From NCBI GenBank assembly GCA_964581175.1, contig CAZONI010000018.1:1-55558 (forward strand): DNA of 55,558 bases. Direction: 5' to 3'. The notes beneath the pieces are model-generated. The model was not told where the DNA came from. It made no database searches and saw only the letters and a program-made list of their open reading frames with translations. The position numbers were made by a program, and so were the translations under genes. The DNA comes from B46-G9 sp964581175 (GTDB lineage: Bacteria > Desulfobacterota > DSM-4660 > Desulfatiglandales > Desulfatiglandaceae). Positions 16,004 through 24,333 of the stretch are shown piece by piece. Position 1 is the stretch's first letter, and every line of letters starts with the position of its first letter.

Positions 16004-16017
16004 TTGCATTAATGCAA
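16004..16017. promoter_or_regulatory. Enhancer site 1 (TTGCA-N4-TGCAA)
   Basis: TTGCATTAATGCAA is the core of a perfect 22-bp palindrome (16000-16021). It lies about 105 bp upstream of the sigma-54 promoter, in the usual range for an enhancer-binding protein. The adjacent regulator gene (16224-17576) is the natural candidate to bind it. Confidence 0.72.
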
Positions 16018-16035
16018 TATTTCAGAGCAGGAAAA

Positions 16036-16049
16036 CTGCAATTATGCAA
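16036..16049. promoter_or_regulatory. Enhancer site 2 (TTGCA-N4-TGCAG)
   Basis: On the minus strand TTGCATAATTGCAG repeats the pattern of site 1 with one mismatch in the second half-site. The centres of the two sites are 32 bp apart, three helical turns, placing both dimers on one DNA face as expected for cooperative binding of a sigma-54 activator. Confidence 0.65.
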
Positions 16050-16223
16050 TGCATACCAGCGGTTGAATTGCCTCTTGCCGGCATCGCTCTCCGAAACAGC
16101 GCTCTGTTAAAAAGTCAAGACCGTTGAGCAGAAAAACGGCCTATTCCCTCTGCTTGGGGAACATCCCGTTCTCCTGCTCTCCTGTAAAAACCGGCTTCGG
16201 ACAGAGTTGTCCTGTTGCTGAAA

Positions 16224-17576
16224 TCAAGTGGCCCTGGTTTGTATGTGCAATCGCTTCATCCTGCGCCAGAGAGTGGTGGGATGGATACCGAGGTCCTGCG
16301 CGGTAGCTGTCCTGTTCCAGTTGTTCTTCCTGAGGGAGGCCAGGATAAACCCTTTTTCCACCTCCTTCCAGGAAGCAGGGCGAGACATGGCAGGCTCGCC
16401 CTGCCCGGCCGAAACCGCATCCGGAGGAAGGAGATATCCCGGCAGGTGCTTTGGATCAACAATGCTGTTTTTGCAGACAACAGAGGCGTATTCCAGTATA
16501 TTCTCGAGTTCTCGGATGTTTCCGGGAAAATCATGCGCCATCAACAGGCCAAGGGCCTCGGGAGAAAGCCGCTTAATGTCCTTCTTGTTCAGGCGGTTGT
16601 ATTTCCGGATAAAATGGTCTGCAAGAAGGGGGATATCTTCCTTTCGGTCTCTGAGGGGAGGAAGGAAAAGTCTTACCACATTAATCCGGTAATAGAGGTC
16701 CTGGCGAAACCGGCCCCTCTCCACGAGCTTTTCAAGATCCTGGTTGGTGGCCGCAACGATTCGAACATCGGCCCTGACCGGTTTTGTGCTTCCGAGCGGC
16801 TCGTAGATGCGGTCCTGGAGGACGCGGAGCAATCTGACCTGCAGGGCCGGAGAGATATCCCCGATTTCATCCAGGAACAGGGTGCCCTTTTCCGCAAGGG
16901 CCAACCGGCCTGCTTTGTCTCTCCTCGCATCGGTAAATGCCCCGGCCTTGTACCCGAAGAGCTCCGATTCCAGCAGCGAATCGGGCAGGGCGCCGCAGTT
17001 GATCGTGACGAGGGGGCCGTCTTTCCTCGGGCTCAGTGAGTGAATCGCGCGCGCGAACAACTCCTTGCCCGTGCCGCTTTCTCCCTGGAGCAGAACGGTG
17101 CTGTTCGTTGAGGCTACCTGCTCCAGGACCTGGAAAAGTCGGTGCATCTCCTCATTCTTGCTGATGATGTCAAAGTACGAATGCCGTTGACCGAGGGCCT
17201 TCCGGAGTTCTTCCACCACGGTCAGATCACGAAAGGTTTCAACGCCGCCGATGACGGTCCCGTCAGCTTCCTGCAGGAGTGCTGTTGAAATACTGACAGG
17301 CACTCGTTCCCCCTCAAAATTGACGACAAATATCGCCTGATCCACGACCGGGTCTCCCGACTCCATGGTCTGTTTCAATGAACAGCTGGTCTCGCAGATA
17401 CTGGCCCTGAACACATCCCAGCAGTGGCGGCCTACGGCCTCATCTTTCATGATGCCCGTGATCTTTTCGGCCGCCTTGTTGAACGAGGTGATTTTCCAGT
17501 CTAAATCGACGGTGAAAACACCGTCGGCAATACTGTCCAGTATGATCTGGGTTTGCGTTTCCCGATTAGGACTCAT
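16224..17576 (-). CDS. Sigma-54-dependent activator with PAS domain (controls the NifX/Mrp operon)
   Basis: A 450-residue enhancer-binding protein. A PAS domain covers residues 8-125 with a Cys cluster (C52, C61, C65). The AAA+ domain has Walker A GESGTGKE (165-172), the sigma-54 contact loop GAFTDA (212-217) and Walker B TLFLDE (232-237). A C-terminal Fis-type helix-turn-helix reads ATAQDLGIHPTTLWRRMKR. The loop is GAFTDA where most family members have GAFTGA; this variant occurs in natural activators. The start at MSPNRETQ follows GGGAG; an upstream in-frame ATG has no site. There is no receiver domain, so the PAS Cys residues may sense redox state, metal or an Fe-S cluster. It probably binds the two TTGCA-N4-TGCAR sites beyond its 3' end. 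Confidence 0.9.
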   Translation of the reverse strand: MSPNRETQTQIILDSIADGVFTVDLDWKITSFNKAAEKITGIMKDEAVGRHCWDVFRASICETSCSLKQTMESGDPVVDQAIFVVNFEGERVPVSISTALLQEADGTVIGGVETFRDLTVVEELRKALGQRHSYFDIISKNEEMHRLFQVLEQVASTNSTVLLQGESGTGKELFARAIHSLSPRKDGPLVTINCGALPDSLLESELFGYKAGAFTDARRDKAGRLALAEKGTLFLDEIGDISPALQVRLLRVLQDRIYEPLGSTKPVRADVRIVAATNQDLEKLVERGRFRQDLYYRINVVRLFLPPLRDRKEDIPLLADHFIRKYNRLNKKDIKRLSPEALGLLMAHDFPGNIRELENILEYASVVCKNSIVDPKHLPGYLLPPDAVSAGQGEPAMSRPASWKEVEKGFILASLRKNNWNRTATAQDLGIHPTTLWRRMKRLHIQTRAT

Positions 17577-17825
17577 TGGATACTCCCGGCAAAATCGATT
17601 AATTATAAACATGGCAACGAGTTGCTCCAATGTCAAGAGAAACGCTCCTGTGACTCTGCTCCCTCAGCGCTGGAAGCATCATGCAGTTGTCAGAGGGGAG
17701 TTCAGAGAGAGGTCCCGTTCCCAGCGGGGTGAACGAGGAGCGAGCGACATCGACGCGGCTTGAGCTCTGCGAAATCCCGTCTTGGAGTGGAGATGATGCT
17801 TTGCCGGTGGTCAGGGAAGATGGTC

Positions 17826-17854
17826 TTGACTTGCGCAGGGCAGCGGGATATAAA
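17826..17854 (+). promoter_or_regulatory. Sigma-70-type promoter for the response regulator/kinase genes
   Basis: TTGACT (17826-17831) and TATAAA (17849-17854) are separated by exactly 17 bp. Each box differs from consensus at one position. The expected start is near 17861, about 60 nt before the response regulator ATG. The rest of the 17577-17921 intergenic stretch shows no coding potential or other clear signal. Confidence 0.72.
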
Positions 17855-17921
17855 CTTCAGGAAGAACAGCGTATATTGTCTCATGGAATGGGAAAAAATG
17901 AATGCTTGATGGAGATTTGAC

Positions 17922-18326
17922 ATGTCCAGGAAAATCTTGATCGTGGATGATGATCCCGATGTCGTTCTCTTTTTATCTACGGTGCTTCAAGATCACGGCT
18001 TCGAGGCGCTTGATGCCCGGAACGGGCAGGAGGGATTCGAAAAGACCACTGCTGAACGACCGGACTTGATCCTCCTGGACCTGATGATGCCGGAAAAGAG
18101 CGGCATCTCTCTCCTGAATGATCTGAAATCGGATGAAGATCTGGCCAGGATTCCGGTCATCATGGTAACGGGGGTTTCAGGCGAAACCGGCATCGATCTG
18201 GAACATTTTTTCAAGAAACCAGCCTCCGGCGATACCGGTGACGCGGTACCAAGGCCCGATGGATACATAGAAAAACCGGTGGATCCACAACGCCTCCTGA
18301 AGCTTGTACAGGAGCTTCTCGACTGA
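17922..18326 (+). CDS. Single-domain response regulator
   Basis: A 134-residue CheY-like receiver. Acidic pocket DDD at 9-11, phospho-acceptor Asp53 in LLLDLMMP, signalling Thr in IMVTGVSG and conserved Lys in IEKPVDP. No output domain follows, so it acts through protein contact or relays phosphate. It lies 75 bp before the histidine kinase gene in the same direction; the two likely form a phosphotransfer pair. An insert between the Thr and Lys motifs (FFKKPASGDTGDAVPRPD) is longer than in CheY. Confidence 0.9.
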   Translation: MSRKILIVDDDPDVVLFLSTVLQDHGFEALDARNGQEGFEKTTAERPDLILLDLMMPEKSGISLLNDLKSDEDLARIPVIMVTGVSGETGIDLEHFFKKPASGDTGDAVPRPDGYIEKPVDPQRLLKLVQELLD

Positions 18327-18401
18327 AGATCCTGCACTCGCAAGCGTGCATTCTTCCTGGCTGGTCATGGATACCGGCATCAGACAAGAGCGGCCCAGGG
18401 T

Positions 18402-20327
18402 ATGACGTCATTCAATGTAGCAATTGTCGGAGGAGGTCCGGGCTGCCTGGCCCTCATGGACATGATCTCGATGGATCGTCTCCGGCAGCTGCAAATGAAC
18501 CTTGTCGGGATCGCCGATATCGACGCCGATGCCCCGGCCTTAAAAAAAGCCAAATCTCTCAATATCTATACTACCCACGATTACCGCAATCTATTCAACC
18601 TCGAAGATCTCAATCTCATCATTGAACTGACGGGCAATCCCCAAGTCAGTCGGGAGCTGCAGAGAGAGAAACCGTCCAAGGTCCAGGTGATGGACCATAC
18701 TGTTGCCAGGCTGTTCTGGGACGTTCTTCGCCTCGAGGAGGAAAAACTCAAGGCCCAGCAGGAGGGAGAAGAACGCCTCGAGGCGGAAAGGGAGGCAAGA
18801 CGGCAGAGGAAGACCGCAGAGGGCATCCTTCACGGGACGCCGATTCCCATGTTCGTCCTCAACAGGGACCACAAAATCGTTTTCTGGAACAAGGCGGTTG
18901 AAAATCTGACGGGCTTCCCCGCGGGAGAAATGATCGGGACCAACCGCCACTGGGAGCCCTTCTTCCCCCAAAAAAGACAAATTCTCGCCGATCTCATCAT
19001 CGACGGGGATCTGGAGAAGATCCGGGAACTCTACCGGGAAATGCATTTGCGAAGGTCTCCGATCGTCGAAGGCGCCTTTGAAGCCGAACACTATTTTGCC
19101 CATCTGGGGAAGAACGGAACTTACCTCTATTTCAACGCAGCGCCCATAAAGGACGATTCAGGGGCAGTACAGGGCGCCATTGTTACCTACCAGGATTTTT
19201 CCGAACGGGTCAGGATGACCGAGGAGATCAGGCGGCGAGAGGCATTCGTGCAAAATCTCATTGAGAATTCCATTGACGGTATCATAGCCACCGATGCAAG
19301 GGGAAAGATCGTAATCTTCAATCGCGGCGCGACCCGGATGCTTGGATACGGCCCTGAAGAAATCCTGGGGAAAATGAAATATCAGGAAATCCTTTCCAGG
19401 GGAACGGCAAAGGTCGTTCGTACTGCCTTTTACGGGAGCGAGTACGGGCCGCCCGGCAAGATCATTGACATGGAGATCGAGGGCAGGAAAAAGGACGGAG
19501 ACAGCATACCACTCAGGTTTTCAGGGACCCTGCTCTATGAAAAGGGGCAGGAAGTGGGAAGCGTGGTTTTCATCCAGGATCTCCGTGAAATTCACCGTCT
19601 TCAGAAAGAAAAGGAGCAGGCCCAGCGAATGGCGGCTATCGGGCGAACCGTTGCCGGTCTGGCTCATTATATCAAGAATATCCTGAACGGGCTTCGCGGG
19701 GGCGCCTATGTGATTGATTCCGCCATGTCGAAGCAGGATCTTGACCTGACAAAAAAAGGCTGGGATATGGTTGAGAGAAATATCGACCAGATTTCCAACA
19801 TCGTCACGGATATGCTCATTTATTCCAGTGACAGGAAACCCCGCTATGAACGAATCGACCCCAATGAGATCGTCACGGGAATCCTGGAACTGATGCAGGA
19901 CCGCGCCGGTCTGTCCCGGGTGGTCCTGGTTCCGGAATTGGGAAAGGGCCTCGGGAAGGTAGCCATGGACAGAACCGCCGTACATCGAGCCCTCCTGAAC
20001 CTGGTCAGCAATGCCATTGACGCGTGCACCCTCGAAGGTATCGTAAAGGGAAACGCCCTGGTACGGATTATGACGGACAAGCCTTCCGGCTGGGGTGTCA
20101 GGTTCCGGGTGATAGACAACGGAACCGGTATTGAACGGGAAACCCGGGAAAAACTCTTCAAGGATTTTTATACCACCAAGGGATACAAGGGGACGGGCCT
20201 GGGCCTGCCCGTGACCCAAAAGATTGCCAAAGAACATGGGGGAGACCTCTCTTTCGAGACCGAGCCGGGGAAGGGCACCACGTTCACGCTCCTGTTGCCG
20301 GAAGGGGAGCCTCGGAGCGACGACTGA
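18402..20327 (+). CDS. PAS-domain histidine kinase with N-terminal Rossmann-like domain
   Basis: A 641-residue sensor kinase. Residues 1-105 resemble a dinucleotide-binding fold (VAIVGGGPGCLALM at 6-19, then GIADIDADAPAL and LIIELTGNPQVS). A charged coiled coil follows (about 108-140), then two PAS domains (about 145-275 and 285-400). The dimerisation domain has LAHYIKNILNGLRGG with phospho-acceptor His422, and the HATPase_c domain has NLVSNAIDAC, DNGTGI and GTGLGLPV. No membrane helix is visible, so it should be cytoplasmic. The N-terminal fold could bind NAD(P)H or a related ligand and report on redox or metabolic state. Probable partner of the receiver just upstream. Confidence 0.9.
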   Translation: MTSFNVAIVGGGPGCLALMDMISMDRLRQLQMNLVGIADIDADAPALKKAKSLNIYTTHDYRNLFNLEDLNLIIELTGNPQVSRELQREKPSKVQVMDHTVARLFWDVLRLEEEKLKAQQEGEERLEAEREARRQRKTAEGILHGTPIPMFVLNRDHKIVFWNKAVENLTGFPAGEMIGTNRHWEPFFPQKRQILADLIIDGDLEKIRELYREMHLRRSPIVEGAFEAEHYFAHLGKNGTYLYFNAAPIKDDSGAVQGAIVTYQDFSERVRMTEEIRRREAFVQNLIENSIDGIIATDARGKIVIFNRGATRMLGYGPEEILGKMKYQEILSRGTAKVVRTAFYGSEYGPPGKIIDMEIEGRKKDGDSIPLRFSGTLLYEKGQEVGSVVFIQDLREIHRLQKEKEQAQRMAAIGRTVAGLAHYIKNILNGLRGGAYVIDSAMSKQDLDLTKKGWDMVERNIDQISNIVTDMLIYSSDRKPRYERIDPNEIVTGILELMQDRAGLSRVVLVPELGKGLGKVAMDRTAVHRALLNLVSNAIDACTLEGIVKGNALVRIMTDKPSGWGVRFRVIDNGTGIERETREKLFKDFYTTKGYKGTGLGLPVTQKIAKEHGGDLSFETEPGKGTTFTLLLPEGEPRSDD

Positions 20328-20830
20328 GGCGCGTAGAACGATACGTCGCAAGGAGGAGCGAACGAAGACAACGCAGCAGATGATACCTGGTTGATGGTGG
20401 ATCAGGATGAGAAGTTTTAGCTTGACAAAAACAACATCAGGAGTATTCATGAGACTCTGCAAACCCGTGCACTCATTGCACCCGCGCCGTGAGGTTGTGG
20501 CCATGAATACTCACCATTCTCCGCCCGGCTGCTTCGGCGCCCGGAAGATCGAAAAGCCCCCGTAACGCCCTTTCGCGAAAGCCTGCATGGTAGAGCGGCT
20601 TGTCGGGTTTTATGGGTCTAACCGCTACTTGAGACAGCTGTCGCCAGATTTCCCCAACGCCCGGAGGAGAGGAAAGGGATTCCTCTGGATTCTGAGATGT
20701 CCCTCACCGATCGAGCTTCGCACACGATCAAGATGCCCTCCCGGCGCTGTTTTTCCCACACCGGCACGTGCCGAGAGCTGCTTCGGCGCAACGTGTTTGG
20801 ATCAACCCAGAAAATCAGGAGGAAATTGAA
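20328..20830 (+). other. 503-bp intergenic region before the TAXI operon
   Basis: No gene is supported here. It holds an 11-bp inverted repeat with a 50-bp spacer (20441-20512), a TTGACA box at 20422-20427 without a convincing -10, and a 13-bp direct repeat GCTGCTTCGGCGC at 20528-20540 and 20777-20789. A GGCACGTGCC palindrome lies near 20763-20772. The promoter of the TAXI operon presumably lies here but was not pinned down. Confidence 0.5.
20441..20512. repeat. Long-armed inverted repeat
   Basis: GAGTATTCATG (20441-20451) and CATGAATACTC (20502-20512) are perfect reverse complements of 11 bp. The 50-bp interior contains a smaller hairpin, GTGCA-CTCAT-TGCAC. As RNA this would be a two-tier stem-loop. 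No U-run follows, so it is not a simple terminator. Confidence 0.6.
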
Positions 20831-21829
20831 ATGAAGAGGAGATTTCTTTTAGGGACCTTGATCTGCCTGATGGCATTTTCGTCTACTGCATATGCAAAAC
20901 AAATCAAGATTATTTTCGCAACCGGCGGAATCGGCGGCGTCTATCTCTATTATGGAACGCAGATAGCGGCCATCATAAGTGCGAACACCCCCTATCAGGC
21001 CACTGCCATCCAGACTGCCGCGTCCATCGACGACAATCTGCTTTTGCGGGACAAAACGGATCCCGCGAAGGGAATCTATTTCTGTGCAACCTCTTTGCCG
21101 GACTCCGCCTATGTGGCCTATATGGGGCTTCATCCGAAATTCAAGGAAAAACATGCCCCATCGAGAATCCTGTGGATGATGTATCCCAATTATCTGCAGA
21201 TTGTCACCACAGCGGACAGGGATATCAAGACGGTCAAGGACCTGGCAGGCAAACGGGTCTCTACCGGAGCGCCGGGCTCGGGGACCGAGTATACCGCCAT
21301 GCTGGTATTGAAGGCGGGAGGCGTTCAACCCGGCTCGTTCAAAAAGTGGGAGAAATTGGGGGCCAAGGAATCAGCCGAGGCATTATCGAACGGAACGATC
21401 GATGCCTATTTCTGGTCAGGGGGCTTGCCCACGGGTTCCATTGTGGAGCTGGCTACCACATTGAAGAGGCGGAATAAAACCGTAGCCTTTGTATCCATTC
21501 CCAAAGACAGTAATGTCGTCAAATATTTCGATAAACATTTTTCAGGACTTGCAGAGAGCGGTGTCATTTCGAGCAAGGTTTATGAATCAGAATCGGATAC
21601 CCCTACGCTGAGATTCTGGAACTGGGTATTGGCACCCGCCAGCCTTCCGGACAACATTGCCTATGATATGGTCAAGGCGGTATTCACCCACTTGGATGAA
21701 CTCCACCGGGCCATCAAACCGGCCAGGATGACCACCGCCGAAAATACGGCAAAATTCATCGGCAAGACGACCATTCCATTCGACCCGGGAGCCGTCAAAT
21801 ATTTCAAGGAAATCGGGGCAGCTCAGTAA
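20831..21829 (+). CDS. TAXI-family TRAP transporter solute-binding protein
   Basis: A 332-residue periplasmic binding protein. A signal peptide is clear (MKRRFLLGTLICLMAFSSTAYA, cleaved before KQIKI). TAXI features follow: IIFATGGIGGVYLYYGTQIA, DLAGKRVSTGAPGSGTEYTA, and SNGTIDAYFWSGGLPTGSI. The start is fixed by AGGAGGAAATTGAA-ATG. TAXI proteins feed the fused DctQM membrane subunit, encoded two genes downstream. Substrates of the family are dicarboxylates, glutamate or aromatic acids; this one is not assigned. Operon order: binding protein, DUF1850, DctQM. Confidence 0.92.
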   Translation: MKRRFLLGTLICLMAFSSTAYAKQIKIIFATGGIGGVYLYYGTQIAAIISANTPYQATAIQTAASIDDNLLLRDKTDPAKGIYFCATSLPDSAYVAYMGLHPKFKEKHAPSRILWMMYPNYLQIVTTADRDIKTVKDLAGKRVSTGAPGSGTEYTAMLVLKAGGVQPGSFKKWEKLGAKESAEALSNGTIDAYFWSGGLPTGSIVELATTLKRRNKTVAFVSIPKDSNVVKYFDKHFSGLAESGVISSKVYESESDTPTLRFWNWVLAPASLPDNIAYDMVKAVFTHLDELHRAIKPARMTTAENTAKFIGKTTIPFDPGAVKYFKEIGAAQ

Positions 21830-22261
21830 TTGCCGGCTGCCAAAAAAATCAAAAAGAGGACGCTTGTCCTCTTTTTGATTTCCCTGCTCGTTGTCGCATG
21901 TTTCTTCACATTTTCACGGCCGGTCGTCATTACCTCGGACAGCGGAAAGGCGTTTTACCTGTTTTGGAGCTGGGATAAGGGGAACGTTGAATTCATCAAT
22001 TCGGTAACGGGGGCCAAGGTGGATATCTCTTTCTCACTTTCGAGGGATTTCAATAACTTTCATATGAAAACCAACGAAGCAACCGAAAATTACTATACCG
22101 ACGGAACCTACGATATCAATGAGAGATTAAAAAAGGAAAGGAGGACTTCATTATCGTTCAGCTCGATGAAAGGGATGAGATTGACCCTGGGAAACAGAGT
22201 CTTTCACATCAAAAATGACTCGCTGAAGGTTGAATTATTGTGGAGTACAGGACTGTTTTAA
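21830..22261 (+). CDS. DUF1850 protein of the TAXI-TRAP operon
   Basis: A 143-residue protein with one N-terminal membrane anchor (about residues 11-28, LVLFLISLLVVACFFTF) and a DUF1850 domain (SFSLSRDFNNFHMKTNE, SMKGMRLTLGNRVFHIKND). DUF1850 genes are regularly found between TAXI binding proteins and their fused permeases. The start is a TTG immediately after the upstream stop, without a strong ribosome site, suggesting translational coupling. It ends 22 bp inside the permease gene. Role unknown; perhaps a transporter accessory. Confidence 0.82.
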   Translation: MPAAKKIKKRTLVLFLISLLVVACFFTFSRPVVITSDSGKAFYLFWSWDKGNVEFINSVTGAKVDISFSLSRDFNNFHMKTNEATENYYTDGTYDINERLKKERRTSLSFSSMKGMRLTLGNRVFHIKNDSLKVELLWSTGLF

Positions 22262-24333
22262 ATAAGATCATCTACACCATCCTGCTTACAGCCACCTTAT
22301 ACCATCTGTATATTGTGGTGCATCCCTTTACTCCGTGGTCCAGATATCATATCGAACTCCTCAACATCATAGAGCTCCAAAGGGCTGTCCATGTCTTCTT
22401 CCTGGTTCTTTTAGGGTTTCTCATCACCTTCAGCAAAAAACCGGACCCGTTCAAGCCCGGAGGCCTGGTATTTGTCGTTTTATCCGCTGTCCTCCTGTAT
22501 GCATTCCTGGATTTGGATATTGATGCGCAATTCAAGGTCTTCGCGACTATTTTCTGGATTTCGGCCGTTGCTCCCGTCCTGTTCCCCAGAAAGTTCCATC
22601 TCCTCAATCTGGCATCGGCAATCCTGATCATTTTTCCGTTCGTCTATATGGCAAAAAACTTCAACGCCCTGATCTACAGGGCGGTGATTCCGGAACCTCT
22701 CGACCTGGTCATGGCATTTGGAGAGACATTTCTGGTTCTTGGACTTACCTACAGGATCATCGGCTCCGTTCTTCCTATCCTGGTCCTGAGCTTCATGATC
22801 TATAATATTTACGGCAATTACATACCAGGAGTCTTTTCCGGCCCCGGCTTCGGTATCGATATGCTTCTCGGCAAACTCTACTGCGAGACGGAAGCGGGGC
22901 TGTTCGGTCTCATAACAGGTGTCTCGCTCAAATACCTCGTATATTTTACCACCCTTGGCGCGGTGATCGCCTCTCTGGGATTCGGACGGATCATTTCAAA
23001 CATCGCCCTGACCCTTGTGGGAAAGAGCCCCGCATCACCCGGCAGGACTTCAAGTATTCTGGCTGTCTTCATGGGGCTGTTCTCAGGGTCCGGCGCCGCG
23101 GATACCCAGTTCGTTGCCACCATCACCAAGGGGCTCTATGAAAGGGCAAAATATGACCGGTATGTCGCGGCGGGGATAGTCGCCACCGTCGGCTCCATCG
23201 CATACGTTACCCCTCCCATCATGGGCTCCATATCCTTCATAATGGTAGAGCTTCTCTCCATCCCATACACCTGGATCATTGCAATGGCAATCGGTCCGAT
23301 GCTGCTCTATTTATCAGGGGTTTGGCTGTATAATGAATTCTACGTGAGAAGAGAAAAATTAGAGCCCATCGAAGTGGCTCAGCACGTGAACAAGAGGTAC
23401 GATCTGAGATTCTCTTATGTCTTTGTACCGATTGTATTGATCATTATACTGATCTATCGGGGGTTTGCCATAAATGTTTCCGTTCTGGCCGCCCTTCTGT
23501 TCTTTATAGTCATCGCGTACATCGATCCCCGGATCAGGCCTCCCGTAAAGAAACTCGGCGAGGGACTGTCCGACGGCTTCAGGAGCCTTATCCCCATCGG
23601 GGTTGCCGTGGTCTGCGCGAACGTGGTGATGACGGTCATGGTCATCAGCGGTATCGCAGCCAAGTTTTCCCAGTTCCTGACGCTCCTGTCCCATGGAAAC
23701 CTGTTTTTCGCGCTCGTCTTTGCCGCTGTATTCAGCCTGATCCTGGGCATGGGCGTCCCTCCGGTCGCGACCTACGTGCTGACTGCAGCGCTGACAGCTC
23801 CTGCAATTCAACATCTGGCCGTCGTGGCAGGAATCCCGGAAAAGGCCGCGCTCCTGTCAACGCACATGTTTCTTTTCTACTATGCCGTCCTGGCCGAGGT
23901 TACGCCGCCGGTCGGGTTATCCATCTATGCCTCCTCTTCCGTATTTGACACGAATCCCATCAGGACGGGGATCTATTCGGCCCTGGTAGCGCTCCCCAAG
24001 TATTTGATCGGATTATCATTCATATGTTCCTATTATGGGACGGCTACGCTCATATTGCCCATCCTGGAGTACAATACCCTGCTGCACGCCATTCTCATAA
24101 TTGCCTCGAAATTTGTCCTGACTTTTGCAGGGATCGTTTTCCTGAATGCCGGGGTCATCGGCTATTCGACGCGAAAGTATTCCAGGTGGGAAAGGGTTGT
24201 TCTCATCGTGGGCGGAGTCATCCTGTTCTATCCATCATTCTACCTGGATATTGCCGTTCTCGTCCTCCCTTTGATCATATTCTTCAGGAAAAGGAAGCCG
24301 TCCCGGATGATGGCTCCTACCGGCGCGGGCTAG
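22240..24333 (+). CDS. TAXI-type TRAP transporter fused 4TM/12TM permease
   Basis: A 697-residue, highly hydrophobic protein with a DctQ-like N-terminal part (about residues 1-180) and a DctM-like large subunit (YGNYIPGVFSGPGFGI; FSGSGAADTQFVATITKG; LGMGVPPVATYVLTAALTAP). The last segment includes AEVTPPVGLSIYASSSV, typical of TAXI DctQM fusions. It mediates Na+-driven uptake with the binding protein two genes upstream. The start is a GTG overlapping the DUF1850 gene by 22 bp. The stop codon shares the palindrome CTAG with the stop of the convergent TraB-like gene. Confidence 0.92.
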   Translation: MEYRTVLNKIIYTILLTATLYHLYIVVHPFTPWSRYHIELLNIIELQRAVHVFFLVLLGFLITFSKKPDPFKPGGLVFVVLSAVLLYAFLDLDIDAQFKVFATIFWISAVAPVLFPRKFHLLNLASAILIIFPFVYMAKNFNALIYRAVIPEPLDLVMAFGETFLVLGLTYRIIGSVLPILVLSFMIYNIYGNYIPGVFSGPGFGIDMLLGKLYCETEAGLFGLITGVSLKYLVYFTTLGAVIASLGFGRIISNIALTLVGKSPASPGRTSSILAVFMGLFSGSGAADTQFVATITKGLYERAKYDRYVAAGIVATVGSIAYVTPPIMGSISFIMVELLSIPYTWIIAMAIGPMLLYLSGVWLYNEFYVRREKLEPIEVAQHVNKRYDLRFSYVFVPIVLIIILIYRGFAINVSVLAALLFFIVIAYIDPRIRPPVKKLGEGLSDGFRSLIPIGVAVVCANVVMTVMVISGIAAKFSQFLTLLSHGNLFFALVFAAVFSLILGMGVPPVATYVLTAALTAPAIQHLAVVAGIPEKAALLSTHMFLFYYAVLAEVTPPVGLSIYASSSVFDTNPIRTGIYSALVALPKYLIGLSFICSYYGTATLILPILEYNTLLHAILIIASKFVLTFAGIVFLNAGVIGYSTRKYSRWERVVLIVGGVILFYPSFYLDIAVLVLPLIIFFRKRKPSRMMAPTGAG

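Noticed and set aside
20422..20450. TTGACA box as promoter of the TAXI operon
   Set aside because: No acceptable -10 box occurs at 16-18 bp; the start would also lie 370 bp from the gene.
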